From the NCBI GenBank assembly GCA_030581615.1, contig JAKTTT010000001.1:1116001-1180000 (forward strand): 64,000 bases of DNA, written 5' to 3'. This document shows positions 11,538 to 20,177 of the stretch, piece by piece. Every line of letters starts with the position of its first letter. Positions within the stretch are counted from its first letter, which is position 1. The stretch is from Alloascoidea africana. Lineage: Eukaryota; Ascomycota; Alloascoideomycetes; Alloascoideales; Alloascoideaceae. The position numbers and the translations under genes are program-made. The notes under the pieces were generated by a model. The model was not told the origin of the DNA, did no database searches, and saw only the letters and a program-made list of their open reading frames with translations.

Positions 11538-12120
11538 GCGGCTTATGGTTAAATTAATTAGATACCAACACGCTCACCTGAAGGAGAGAGCAGAATAATA
11601 TTTTTTGGTTTCTGCTCTTTCCACTACCCACACCTAAAATCTCCAAAAGTTTCCAATCAGCATGAAGTGGTGTGCAGGATATGTGAAGGGTTCTTCTCCA
11701 CTGCTAACCACATTGTATGGGTACCTCACTTGATCCTCCATCAACTTAACATGCCACCCTTGTACCTGGGCCTGTACCTGCTCGTGACACGCTTTGTATA
11801 AAACTGATTAAGCCTGAATGGCACCACCAACTTTATGTGGAGGAACAATTCAGTTTCGGACCCGTTAGGACATTGTTAGCATAGATACCGCCGTTTTTCG
11901 TTTTTTCTCTTGTTGAGTGTTGTAGCCGCACAACTTTCATCTTTCAACGTTCAACGCTCCTTCAACTGCTGACGAGAATACAGAAATAGTACCATCGCGA
12001 GCCCATGGACCTGACGGGGTCGTTAACCCTGGCCGCCATCCCGTACTCCGGCAAAATTTTGGCTCTGTCCAGCTCATCAGCTCTCCGCTCTCGTCGGCGC
12101 TTAGCAGGGCCAGACTCTTT

Positions 12121-12502
12121 TCCCCGGAGAAGAGAAGGCATAAACACCGAATGCGGAAAGAACGAGCTGCTGCTGCTGCACGCGTGCGTGTCCCCGGACA
12201 CCCCGCCTTCCCCACGTATCGTATTGAGTAGTCCCGTCCCACAACACCCACCACACTCTCACTTTCTGAGTTTTGTGTGGCTCACGTCCGCATGGGCGGA
12301 ACTCTCCCCGTTGCAAACGACGAGTCCCCCCGCCCGTCGAGGTGCACTATCGCGAAGCTTTTGTGTTTACGAAGAAGCTTGATAAGGGCCGGGCGTAGAG
12401 ACACCAGCCCTGGCAGCAAATCAAGTATTCCATGAAGTTTCCCTAATGCCGATTTGACGCAGTTGTTTTTGCTCTGCGTATGGTGGATCTTCCTTCCCCG
12501 GA
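12121..12502. promoter_or_regulatory. Three TCCCCGGA boxes in GC-rich upstream region
   Basis: The octamer TCCCCGGA occurs at 12121-12128, 12191-12198 and 12495-12502, all in the same orientation, 0.7-1.1 kb upstream of the ATO gene and 0.6-1 kb upstream of TSR4. The surrounding 450 bp is much richer in G+C than the rest of the intergenic region. Such a cluster is likely to be a binding array for a zinc-finger or zinc-cluster activator or repressor. I cannot name the factor. Assignment to ATO rather than TSR4 is inference. Confidence 0.45.
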
Positions 12503-13082
12503 CTGCGCAATGTTACTTGGGATTGATCAGAACAATAATTAAACACATCCCTCTACAGCAACGGGACCGGATATTCCAGAGGTCCAATTGCCTTCCACTG
12601 TTTTGTCTGGTAGTTCACCAAACCAGCAGCAACCATGGGCTTATTAGGTTTCCAGGTCTTGGCTCCATTTTTTCAAGTACAAAAAAATGAGAAGATCAAC
12701 ATACGATGATAACCGGCCGATTATTGTGTCTAAGAAATGGTTTTAAACATTCATCAAGCTATGGAAAATCGCTTTTGTCCTGCAATCCTATTGATTTAAT
12801 TGATGCCTCCTAATTCCACGAGCAACAACCAAAATTATATCGGCGCTCCTGCCTAGCTGAACTAGCGGACTTGCCCATAAATACGCATTCGGCCATTCTC
12901 TTCCAAGTAAACAGCAGTTATTTACTTGTACAATACGTAGAACCCATGTTGGAAAATGGCACATCAAGAAGATGATGCCACTGGTTTCAAATGTACACAT
13001 GTTCCGAAATATACAGTCCATCATCAAGGATTTTTCCAAGATACTGAAAAGATCAAGAAAATACCAAAAGATCAAACTAAGA

Positions 13083-14402
13083 ATGCCTGAGCGGCAAAAC
13101 GAATATGTCGATTCAGATTCAGGATCAGATTCAGATGTTGAATCTACAATCGGTTTGAATGCCGACTCTAAAAAGACAAATGTCTTTCTGGGATATGTAG
13201 ATGAACCAATTTCAGTGGATGAAGAGACGCCATCGTGGACAGAGACAAGACTTGGTGGCGATCCAATTTGGATAAGAGGCGAGATTCCTGATCCTAATCT
13301 ACTACGATGTCCTTTATGTACCAAATATATGGCTTTGTTGTGCCAGGCTTTTGCGCCATTACCTGCAGAGAACGATAATGAGGAGTATGATGATTTCGAA
13401 GAAGACGAAGAGGAAGATCGAGTCTTGTACGTATTTGCCTGTCGTTCAAAAGATTGTTTTCGAAAATCTCAAACGGCATCCGATGGTAAATTGAGACAAG
13501 GCATGAGGTGTATTCGTGGTGTCTATCACGACTCTGTCAAAATCCAACGGATAAAATCACAAAAACAGGAGAGGAAAGAACTTGCTGAACAAAAACGGGC
13601 TGAAGAAAAAGACAAGAGGAATGTCGGAGACTTTTTGTTTGGGGGTTCCAGCGGGGCAGCTGACTCTAACGCTTCTGGGAACCCATTTGCTCAATTTCCA
13701 CCATTTGGTTCTTCAAATCCGTTATCATCACTGACGACTAAGGGCAAGGAAAAAGATGAAGAACCAAAAATGTCATTCGCTGCTGCTGTTTCCTCTAATC
13801 TTCCTAAGCCTACAATTCCCCCTTCATCAAAGCCAACTACAAAGCCATCCGAAAAGAGCAATGCGGCTCCTAATTTACCATCTTTCCCCGGATACTACCT
13901 GTATGTTGAGCCTGAACTCCTTAAAAAGCAGAAAATCCCACAAAATATCAAATACACTATTGACAATGAGTCTGAGGACCCATTAGAGGAATCTTCCAAA
14001 AAAGCATCCTCTAAAAAAACAGACAAAGATGATACATCAGCATTGAACATGATGAGCGTGAATCTGGATACAGACTTTCAACGCTTTTTAGAAATCCTTA
14101 GCTCAAACCCAAGCCAAGTTCTCCGGTATGAATATAACGGCAAACCTCTTTTATACAATTCCACGGATCACATTGCAAAAACGCTTCATCGAGGAAGTAA
14201 ACACTTACAGACTCACACTTTTGAAATGCAACTAATGCCACACGCAATCGAATTTTTGGAACGAGGGATGGATAAAAAACTCGTGTTAGAAAATGGGATG
14301 GAATGGGGGTCTGTTTTCGTATCTACAACAACGGATTCAAATCCAAAGGATGGCGTTTCATATGTTGAGGAATGGGTTGGTGTTCAATGGGAAGAGCGGT
14401 AG
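13083..14402 (+). CDS. TSR4: Tsr4/PDCD2-like ribosome-assembly chaperone
   Basis: PDCD2-family protein; yeast Tsr4 is the dedicated chaperone of ribosomal protein uS5 (Rps2) and supports 20S pre-rRNA processing. The N-terminal half has FLGYVDEPI, a TRLGGDPIWI segment and the paired cysteines CPLCTKYM and CRSKDC of the PDCD2 zinc region. An acidic insert (about 100-120) and a Lys/Glu-rich coiled segment separate it from the PDCD2 C-terminal domain: FPGYYLYVEPE, RFLEILSSNPSQVLRYEYNGKPLL, and the terminal MEWGSVFVST...SYVEEWVGVQWEE. I chose ATG 13083, giving 439 aa, because it begins just before the conserved acidic stretch. An in-frame ATG at 12972 would add 37 basic residues unlike the family. 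Confidence 0.9.
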   Translation: MPERQNEYVDSDSGSDSDVESTIGLNADSKKTNVFLGYVDEPISVDEETPSWTETRLGGDPIWIRGEIPDPNLLRCPLCTKYMALLCQAFAPLPAENDNEEYDDFEEDEEEDRVLYVFACRSKDCFRKSQTASDGKLRQGMRCIRGVYHDSVKIQRIKSQKQERKELAEQKRAEEKDKRNVGDFLFGGSSGAADSNASGNPFAQFPPFGSSNPLSSLTTKGKEKDEEPKMSFAAAVSSNLPKPTIPPSSKPTTKPSEKSNAAPNLPSFPGYYLYVEPELLKKQKIPQNIKYTIDNESEDPLEESSKKASSKKTDKDDTSALNMMSVNLDTDFQRFLEILSSNPSQVLRYEYNGKPLLYNSTDHIAKTLHRGSKHLQTHTFEMQLMPHAIEFLERGMDKKLVLENGMEWGSVFVSTTTDSNPKDGVSYVEEWVGVQWEER

Positions 14403-14533
14403 ATCATCACTTTATAAATACAGATTGCTCTCTCTACGTGGAAATTAGTCCTGTGCTGGGCAAAGTTAGAGTAAATACAGGCATATACTTTTATACCTAA
14501 ACAAAACATTGATTTTCAACCTATAAATCTTTT

Positions 14534-15742
14534 TTACTCTGCGGCAGTCTTCTTCTTATTCTTCTTTTTGTTTGTCTTCAAAGGCTTTGAGATCAATTCC
14601 AAAAGCTCTGCATCCTCAATCTTCTTGTCACTCTTGATATTTTCCAAATCAACGCTTGGAGAAGTGAATTTAACAATACCGTTTTTCGTGATTGCAATTG
14701 TTGTGTAAAACTGTGCAATGATCTCGGTTTCCTTCTCATACATGACATCATAGGCAATCACAAGCCCACGAGATTGGCATTCTTGAAGACCCATACGACC
14801 CTTTTTAGGATCATTTAGAATCCGAGTGGAAAATGGAAACTTTCCAGCCTTCTTTTGAACCTCGGAGAAAACGGCTCTAGATGCCTTTAGCTTCAATTGA
14901 TAGGTATTATCAGTAAGCTTGTAAATCGTTGTTCGGGTTTCTCCTTTCTTGACCTTGCCATCACCAGTAGACATGAGAATATCAAGACCGTAAACCTCGC
15001 CAGTCTCAAAAGTTATCGTTTCAACAGAAGACCTCTGAGATTCTGATGGATTGAGAATAACTTCCTTTTTGCCATCCAAAACATTTTGCTCCTGGTTATG
15101 GGTCAACATTCCTTCCAATGGCTTAACACCGTATTGCTCGGCAACCTTGTCGACGACCTTGGTAACATCCCAATTCTTGTTTCCTGGTTGGAAAGAACGG
15201 ATGGCGGCTTCAGAAGCGTACCAAGCGGCAGCAATAACATCGGCGGCTTTACCTGTGGCCACTCCATTTGCACCAGAAGCACCAATAACGGCAGTTTCAG
15301 ACAATATCGAGGCATAGCCATCGACCTGAGCACCCAAAGTGATTTTCACAACATCGCCTTCTTTCAAAGTCAAGTTTGCTTCCTCATCTTCAGCATTAAT
15401 TGGAGACAAGTGTGCAGCCACATTGTTTGGGGAAATGGCCGTTGGGAAAGCAATACCCTTGGATTTTACAGGCGATTTCTTGCTGTTGTAAATTTTGCTG
15501 GTCTCCTCTGTAATAAGATTGTCTCCTTCTACACTGAGATCATAAATTGTGGCTCCGGGAATAGCTTTTTGCTTGATGACAGCAAGCACTTTGCTAACAA
15601 TGTCGCCCGCTGTCTTATACTTGGCAACAACGTCCGAGTTGGCAATTGAGGTATCAACGGGGGCAGATTTGGCTAGAGAAGAATAGTTAGTTTCAACCAT
15701 CTCGATGAAAACAGTAGTCCACTACTTGCCTTGGTCTGACAT
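14534..15742 (-). CDS. Ebp1/PA2G4-like (Cdb4-type) M24 pita-bread protein, with a GC-AG intron
   Basis: Non-catalytic relative of methionine aminopeptidase; human PA2G4/Ebp1 and S. pombe Cdb4 bind ribosomes or nucleic acids. Exon 1 is 15730-15742 (13 nt), intron 15673-15729 (57 nt), exon 2 14534-15672, giving 383 aa. The intron begins GCAAGT, has ACTAAC eleven bases before the TCTAG acceptor, and splices MSDQ to AKSAPVDTSI. VAKYKTAGDI, GIAFPTAISPNN, HLSPI, EGDVVKI, PLEGMLTHNQEQ, TFETGEVYGLDILMSTGDG and TRTTIYK match Ebp1 in order. The metal ligands of true aminopeptidases are replaced, as in Ebp1. A lysine-rich tail (KKKNKKK) ends the protein. The simple ORF starts at 15700 with MVETNYSS, but that segment is the intron's branch and acceptor read as protein. 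Saccharomyces cerevisiae has no close Ebp1 orthologue. Confidence 0.88.
15673..15729 (-). other. 57-nt GC-AG spliceosomal intron
   Basis: On the minus strand the intron starts GCAAGTAG and ends CTAACTATTCTTCTCTAG. The donor context CAAG|GCAAGT is the standard context of the rare GC-AG class, in which a strong flank compensates for the C. No GT donor in the vicinity gives the right phase: the GT four bases inside would shift the frame. Exon 1 is only 13 nt. Confidence 0.8.
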
Positions 15743-15943
15743 GTCTGAAATGCTTATAGTAAACTATTGTTTTTCTGCTTGTAGAAAAGAAGTGTTAAGG
15801 TAGATAATGAAAAATTTACATGGGTTACCCGGAATTGCTCTTGAACCTTTCCTGTTTGTCGAGATAGCTGGGGTCAAGTCATAAAGAGTCATAACACTCC
15901 ACAATCCCAATTTCGGCGAGATAGAGGTCACAAACTTTGGGAG

Positions 15944-17311
15944 ATGATTAGGGGTGCAAGATTGAATATTCCAATGGTGCGACCATGGATGAGAATGTTC
16001 TCATCCTCGAGTTTTCTGCCACAACAAGTTGCTAAAGATAAACGATCAAGGTTTGTGCCAAGTTCAGGAACCTATCCCAAGGGTTTCAAAGTTGGAGGTC
16101 AGCATTGTGGAGTAAAGAAAAAGCCTGAGCTTTTTGATCTTGCACTGCTTGCCTCTGAGAAGCCATGTTCTGCTGCGGCAGTTTTTACCCAGAACCGTTT
16201 CAAGGCTGCCCCAGTTCTCGTTTCTCAATCAGTCCTGGAGCAAAACCAAGGGAAAGAGATTAGCGCTATTGTAGTCAATAGTGGATGTGCAAATGCAGTA
16301 ACTGGTGAGGGAGGCCTTGCTGATGCTGAGCTAATGGTGGGAGAAACCTCGAAAGCAGTGGGCGCGAATGAGAAGAGGAACGCTTTGGTCATGTCGACTG
16401 GAGTAATTGGACAGAGGCTACCAATTGACAAGATTCTCAAAGGCATTCCAGAATTGGCTACGAAACTGGGCTCTGATCATAGTCATTGGGTTGATGCCGC
16501 TGAGGCAATTTGTACTACAGATACCTTCCCGAAGCTCGTCTCGAGACAGTTTACTCTTTCACCAGGAGGCACTCAATACTCAATTGCTGGTCTGGCCAAA
16601 GGAGCCGGTATGATCCATCCCAACATGGCAACACTGCTGGGGTTTTTTGTAACCGATGCGGCGGTGACTCCAGCGGCATTAAGTCAAGCCCTCAAGTACG
16701 CAGTGGACAGGTCTTTTAACTGTATCTCTGTGGACGGAGATATGTCTACTAACGATACGATCGCTGCTCTTGCAAACGGAGCAGCATCTGTGAAAGCCCA
16801 AGAAACCGAGCTAATTGATGTCGGCAGCCCTGGATACTCTGTATTAGAGCAAATCTTCACAGACTTTGCGCAGGACCTTGCAAAGCTTGTTGTCAGGGAC
16901 GGAGAAGGAGCGACCAAATTTGTGGAGATTGAGGTTCAAGATGCCCAATCCTATGCCGATGCAAAACAGATTGCTTCGTCAATCGCACAATCCGCTCTGG
17001 TTAAGACAGCACTCTATGGCAAGGACGCAAATTGGGGACGTATTCTCTGCGCTACAGGGTACGCAGGAGTAGAGGTCGATCCAGCTAAAACATGCGTATC
17101 CTTTGTGCCCACGGACGGCTCGGCAGAACTGAAGCTGCTTGTGAACGGCGAGCCCGAGAACGTGGACGAGGCCCGGGCCAGCGAGATTCTGGAGATGGAG
17201 GACCTCAAGATTCTCGTCAGCGTGGGCACTGGCCAAAACCAGTCTGCGCGCTTCTGGACATGTGACTTCAGCCACGAGTACGTTACCATAAACGGCGATT
17301 ACCGCACGTGA
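15944..17311 (+). CDS. ARG7: Mitochondrial ornithine acetyltransferase (ArgJ family)
   Basis: 455 aa. Transfers acetyl from N-acetylornithine to glutamate, keeping the acetyl cycle of arginine biosynthesis going in the mitochondrial matrix; bifunctional members also use acetyl-CoA. The first 35 residues are basic and Ser-rich without acids ([20 protein letters not shown]), a good mitochondrial presequence. STGVIG at 151-156 is the oxyanion-hole region. [16 protein letters not shown] contains the autoproteolysis site Ala229-Thr230; Thr230 becomes the N-terminal nucleophile of the beta chain. [10 protein letters not shown], needed for substrate binding, is near the end. Length is close to the S. 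cerevisiae enzyme. SPP1 begins only 92 bp downstream on the same strand, so its promoter must overlap the 3' end of ARG7. Confidence 0.95.
   Translation: MIRGARLNIPMVRPWMRMFSSSSFLPQQVAKDKRSRFVPSSGTYPKGFKVGGQHCGVKKKPELFDLALLASEKPCSAAAVFTQNRFKAAPVLVSQSVLEQNQGKEISAIVVNSGCANAVTGEGGLADAELMVGETSKAVGANEKRNALVMSTGVIGQRLPIDKILKGIPELATKLGSDHSHWVDAAEAICTTDTFPKLVSRQFTLSPGGTQYSIAGLAKGAGMIHPNMATLLGFFVTDAAVTPAALSQALKYAVDRSFNCISVDGDMSTNDTIAALANGAASVKAQETELIDVGSPGYSVLEQIFTDFAQDLAKLVVRDGEGATKFVEIEVQDAQSYADAKQIASSIAQSALVKTALYGKDANWGRILCATGYAGVEVDPAKTCVSFVPTDGSAELKLLVNGEPENVDEARASEILEMEDLKILVSVGTGQNQSARFWTCDFSHEYVTINGDYRT
17305..17310. promoter_or_regulatory. CACGTG (CACGTGAT) overlapping the ARG7 stop codon
   Basis: The CACGTG core spans the last codons of ARG7 (CGC ACG TGA) and lies 94 bp upstream of the proposed SPP1 ATG. 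On the reverse strand it reads ATCACGTG, a full match to the Cbf1 consensus RTCACRTG. It is a plausible SPP1 promoter element forced into the short gap, but function is inferred. Confidence 0.4.
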
Positions 17312-17403
17312 TGGATGAACGGGTGTTTATATGTATGTAGGCAAAGTCTTTCGGAGTGGTCTTTGTAAACTCTTATCAAGTAACACGCTCAATTTCACAC
17401 GAG

Positions 17404-18684
17404 ATGGAAGCGGAAGCGGTTGAGCAGGCGAAAAGCAAACAGAAGCCGAAGCCAAAGCCCAAGCCAAAGCCAAAGGTGAAGCCCAAAAGGAAGGCGCCCC
17501 CAAGTTTAGCAGCGAAAAGGCGGAAGGTGCAAAAGGATGACACGCCAATATCAGATCTGAACGGTAGAGCAACACCCACACCTGGTCCGTTTGGTCTAGA
17601 AGACAATATTTACTGTATATGTCGGAAACCAGACAATGGGGAGTTTATGGTTGGATGTGAAATATGTAATGACTGGTTCCACGGTTCCTGTGTGGGTCGC
17701 ATAGAGCCCGAGCAAGAGGCATTGGTCAGCTACATTTGTCCCAACTGTGCGGCTTTGGGACATGGAAAGCCGCTTTGGAGACGGAAATGTCGATTACCTG
17801 GTTGTTTCAAACCTATAGTTAAGAACAAGACCGGTGCTTCTTCAAAATACTGTTGTCGAGAGCACGGGCTCGAGTTTTTCAGGTCGCAGTTACTTGATCA
17901 GAACAAGCAAGAAAGACTAGAGATGGATATCCATGACCTGAGTCTGGTTGTAAAGCAAACGCGGTCTTTTAAACAGTTCAAGATTCTTGGCCACGAGTTT
18001 CCAAAACTATCTGTTTCATCGACTCGAGGACAACAAGATAACGTGCCACCTGGGTTTTTCACACCTCAAGACGAGACAACTCTTCGAGATATTCATTTCG
18101 AGTTGGCAAGGCTGACGAAGCGGCGTAGATATAATGTTGAACGACAATTTTATCTTGCAAAGGCGGCTATTCGATGCAGACATTTGAGCGAGCTTCTCGC
18201 TGCTCGACATGGAGTGAAAAAGAAAGACTGTTGTGGATACGACAAACGCCTATGGTTTGATGAAGAGGAATGGGATCAGTGGTATAGGTCCGAGTCGGGA
18301 AGGAAAGTGCTAGAGGACTGCGACTCTCAAATCTCGGATGATGTTTTTGAAACGGCAATAGCCAAATTCAACAATGAGCCAAACCCACAGGTTGAAAATG
18401 AAGAGGGACAAATGACTGCTACAGAATCTGGATCACAGACTGAAGCTCAGAACAGAGAGAACCCGCTCACAGGAATTTGTTTAACGGAGAAGCGCAAATG
18501 CTTCAAGCATTTGGAGTGGCAGCTTCTGATCCAGCAGGATTGTGAAAAAGATACGGGAAGAGTGAATGGCAAAATATCTAGACTGAGAGCTAGAGAAAAG
18601 GGTATTTTAAGAAGATGTGCACTAAAGCATTTTCAACGGACAGGAGTTCCACAATCGCATACATTGGTGGAGATAAATGAATGA
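17404..18684 (+). CDS. SPP1: COMPASS/Set1C subunit Spp1 (CFP1-like PHD finger protein)
   Basis: 426 aa from ATG 17404. Spp1 binds H3K4me3 through its PHD finger and directs Set1 methyltransferase activity; in meiosis it ties promoters to recombination sites. An N-terminal lysine-proline repeat (KPKPKPKPKPKVKPK) precedes the PHD finger IYCICRKPDNGEFMVGCEIC-NDWFHGSCV...YICPNC, with the aromatic-cage tryptophan in NDWFH. The second conserved cysteine cluster KCRLPGCFKPI...SSKYCCREHG follows, as in Spp1/CFP1. Coiled-coil helices and a C-terminal segment (CGYD..., KRKCFKHLEWQ) complete the family pattern. An in-frame ATG at 17356 would add 16 residues; I prefer the later one because it leaves more leader after ARG7, but this is not decisive. 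Confidence 0.92.
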   Translation: MEAEAVEQAKSKQKPKPKPKPKPKVKPKRKAPPSLAAKRRKVQKDDTPISDLNGRATPTPGPFGLEDNIYCICRKPDNGEFMVGCEICNDWFHGSCVGRIEPEQEALVSYICPNCAALGHGKPLWRRKCRLPGCFKPIVKNKTGASSKYCCREHGLEFFRSQLLDQNKQERLEMDIHDLSLVVKQTRSFKQFKILGHEFPKLSVSSTRGQQDNVPPGFFTPQDETTLRDIHFELARLTKRRRYNVERQFYLAKAAIRCRHLSELLAARHGVKKKDCCGYDKRLWFDEEEWDQWYRSESGRKVLEDCDSQISDDVFETAIAKFNNEPNPQVENEEGQMTATESGSQTEAQNRENPLTGICLTEKRKCFKHLEWQLLIQQDCEKDTGRVNGKISRLRAREKGILRRCALKHFQRTGVPQSHTLVEINE

Positions 18685-18737
18685 AAACTCAAAGTAATAT
18701 CTTGTAATGAATAATTTATCTAGTATTTAATGATGCT

Positions 18738-19655
18738 CTACAAGATGGTGTATCCGCCATCAATAAGAATATCGCTTCCAGTGCAAAAAGCACTTGCATC
18801 GCTAGCAAGCCAAATCACACAACCAGTAAGTTCATCAGGTTGACCCAATCGCCCTGCTGGAGTTCTATCGCACCACTCATCGAAAAGAGTTTTGTAGGCC
18901 CTGTTCAAAGGAGTATCCATGTACCCAGGACTAATCGAGTTTGCGCGGATTCCATGAACCGCCCACTCTGCTGCTAGAGATTTTGTCAAGTGTTTGACAC
19001 CTGCTTTGGACGCATTGTAGGCAGACTGAGGCTGGGGCCAGTTCACAATGTGTCCAGACATGGAAGCAATAAAAACAATGCTTCCTCCCTTTTGCTGTTT
19101 AATCATTACTCGACCAACGGCCTGTGCGACGAGGAAAGATCCGGTCAGGTTTATGTCGATAACCCTGCGAAACTTGTCAACAGGATAGTCCTCTGCGTGG
19201 ACAAGATCAGCTACGCCGGCAGAGTTGATCAGGACGTTGATTTCGCCAAAGCGGCTTTCAATCTCCTCCACTGTATCAAGAACCGATTTCTCATCTCGGA
19301 CATCAACTTTGAAAAAAGCCGTTTCCAGTCCATATAATCCTTTCAGCGTAGCGGCAGCTTCCTGGCCCAGATCTTCCTGGACATCGATAATCGCAAGCTT
19401 GGCAAGACCCACGGAACAAAGTCCCTCTGCCATATTGTAGCCCAGTCCTCTTGCACCACCAGTGACGACTGCCACTTTCCCATCAAGCCTGAACGTACTC
19501 AAATAGTCTTTCTTCGCTGCAATGGAAGTGGACACAGTAGTAGGGACGTTTGCCGCCGCCGCTGCAATCTCCGCTGGGGTCGGCGCAGGTGGCACAATAG
19601 CTTGTTTTGCTGCGGTTGCGGATGGTTGTTTGTGTATTGCTGGTCTTTCCACCAT
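18738..19655 (-). CDS. Short-chain dehydrogenase, polyol type (D-arabinitol 2-dehydrogenase/Sou1-like)
   Basis: 305 aa classical SDR. Cofactor motif TGGARGLG at 65-72, NSAG at 144-147 (consensus NNAG), catalytic Ser in SMSG near 200, Tyr213 and Lys217 (YNASK), and the SPGYMDTPL loop. The stretch SMSG-IVN-PQPQ-AYN-SKAGV closely follows yeast D-arabinitol dehydrogenases and related mannitol/sorbose reductases. An Asp ends the second beta strand (AIIDVQ), which usually favours NAD over NADP, so an NAD-linked arabinitol or mannitol oxidation is likely. The first 50 residues are an Ala/Pro-rich extension absent from the core fold; its role is unknown. It is convergent with SPP1, with 53 bp between stop codons. 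Confidence 0.88.
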   Translation of the reverse strand: MVERPAIHKQPSATAAKQAIVPPAPTPAEIAAAAANVPTTVSTSIAAKKDYLSTFRLDGKVAVVTGGARGLGYNMAEGLCSVGLAKLAIIDVQEDLGQEAAATLKGLYGLETAFFKVDVRDEKSVLDTVEEIESRFGEINVLINSAGVADLVHAEDYPVDKFRRVIDINLTGSFLVAQAVGRVMIKQQKGGSIVFIASMSGHIVNWPQPQSAYNASKAGVKHLTKSLAAEWAVHGIRANSISPGYMDTPLNRAYKTLFDEWCDRTPAGRLGQPDELTGCVIWLASDASAFCTGSDILIDGGYTIL

Positions 19656-20177
19656 GTTGTTGCTATTCAGTTCTTTCGTCTATATGATTTGGCTACAATT
19701 GTTGTTGTTGATGTTGTCTTGGAAGAACGATTGAGTGGAACAAAGTGTAAGATGGATGGGAATGGAAGTGAGGATTACAGCAAAATAAAAAGTAGAAAAG
19801 GAAAACAAGACAAGGAAAGAAGATGAGGTATTAAAAGACTAAAAGCTAAATGATAAAAGGCTAAAAGGCTAAAAACAAAAAAAAAAACATCACAAAGAGG
19901 GCAAGCGGAGAAGAGTCGAATAGATGACCTTTAGCGCTGATTTTAGCACTCTTCTTTTCTCCCCGTGTGCACTTCTCTTCGTCTGCAATGAGCCAGTGCA
20001 CCGCGAGAAAAATCCACCACGGAGCCTCGGTTGATTGCGAGGGCGGGCCAGGATTCCCAAAGCCAATTTGGATTGCTGGTTTTGTTATCCGTTCCGCGGT
20101 CAGATGCAGGGACAACTTTACGAGGCGCTTGGCAAAGCCAAAACGGTTTCTATTCGCAGTAGCGGGTCGTCCATTGC
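19656..20177. other. Intergenic: SDR upstream region and MED13 3' end
   Basis: 522 bp. Next to the SDR start is a purine-rich AT stretch (19,780-19,900). Further up is a GC-richer segment containing CCAAT at 20063-20067, a possible Hap2/3/5 box for the SDR gene. No further gene is seen. Confidence 0.5.

Larger units (their letters stand above)
11407..13082. other. Long divergent intergenic region between ATO and TSR4
   Basis: 1.68 kb. The ATO-proximal part is AT-rich with a TATA box; 11,950-12,420 is GC-rich and holds two of the TCCCCGGA boxes; the TSR4-proximal part is AT-rich. Reading frames in the GC-rich part on both strands are mutually overlapping and lack recognisable domains, so I do not call genes here. 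Confidence 0.6.

Noticed and set aside
12005-12382. 125-codon frame in the GC-rich ATO/TSR4 gap
   Set aside because: Overlapping frames exist on both strands as expected in GC-rich DNA with few stops; no domain, and biased Pro/Ser/Arg composition.
15673-15700. MVETNYSS start for the Ebp1-like protein
   Set aside because: These codons are the branch point and acceptor of the GC-AG intron; MSDQAKSAP fits the family better.
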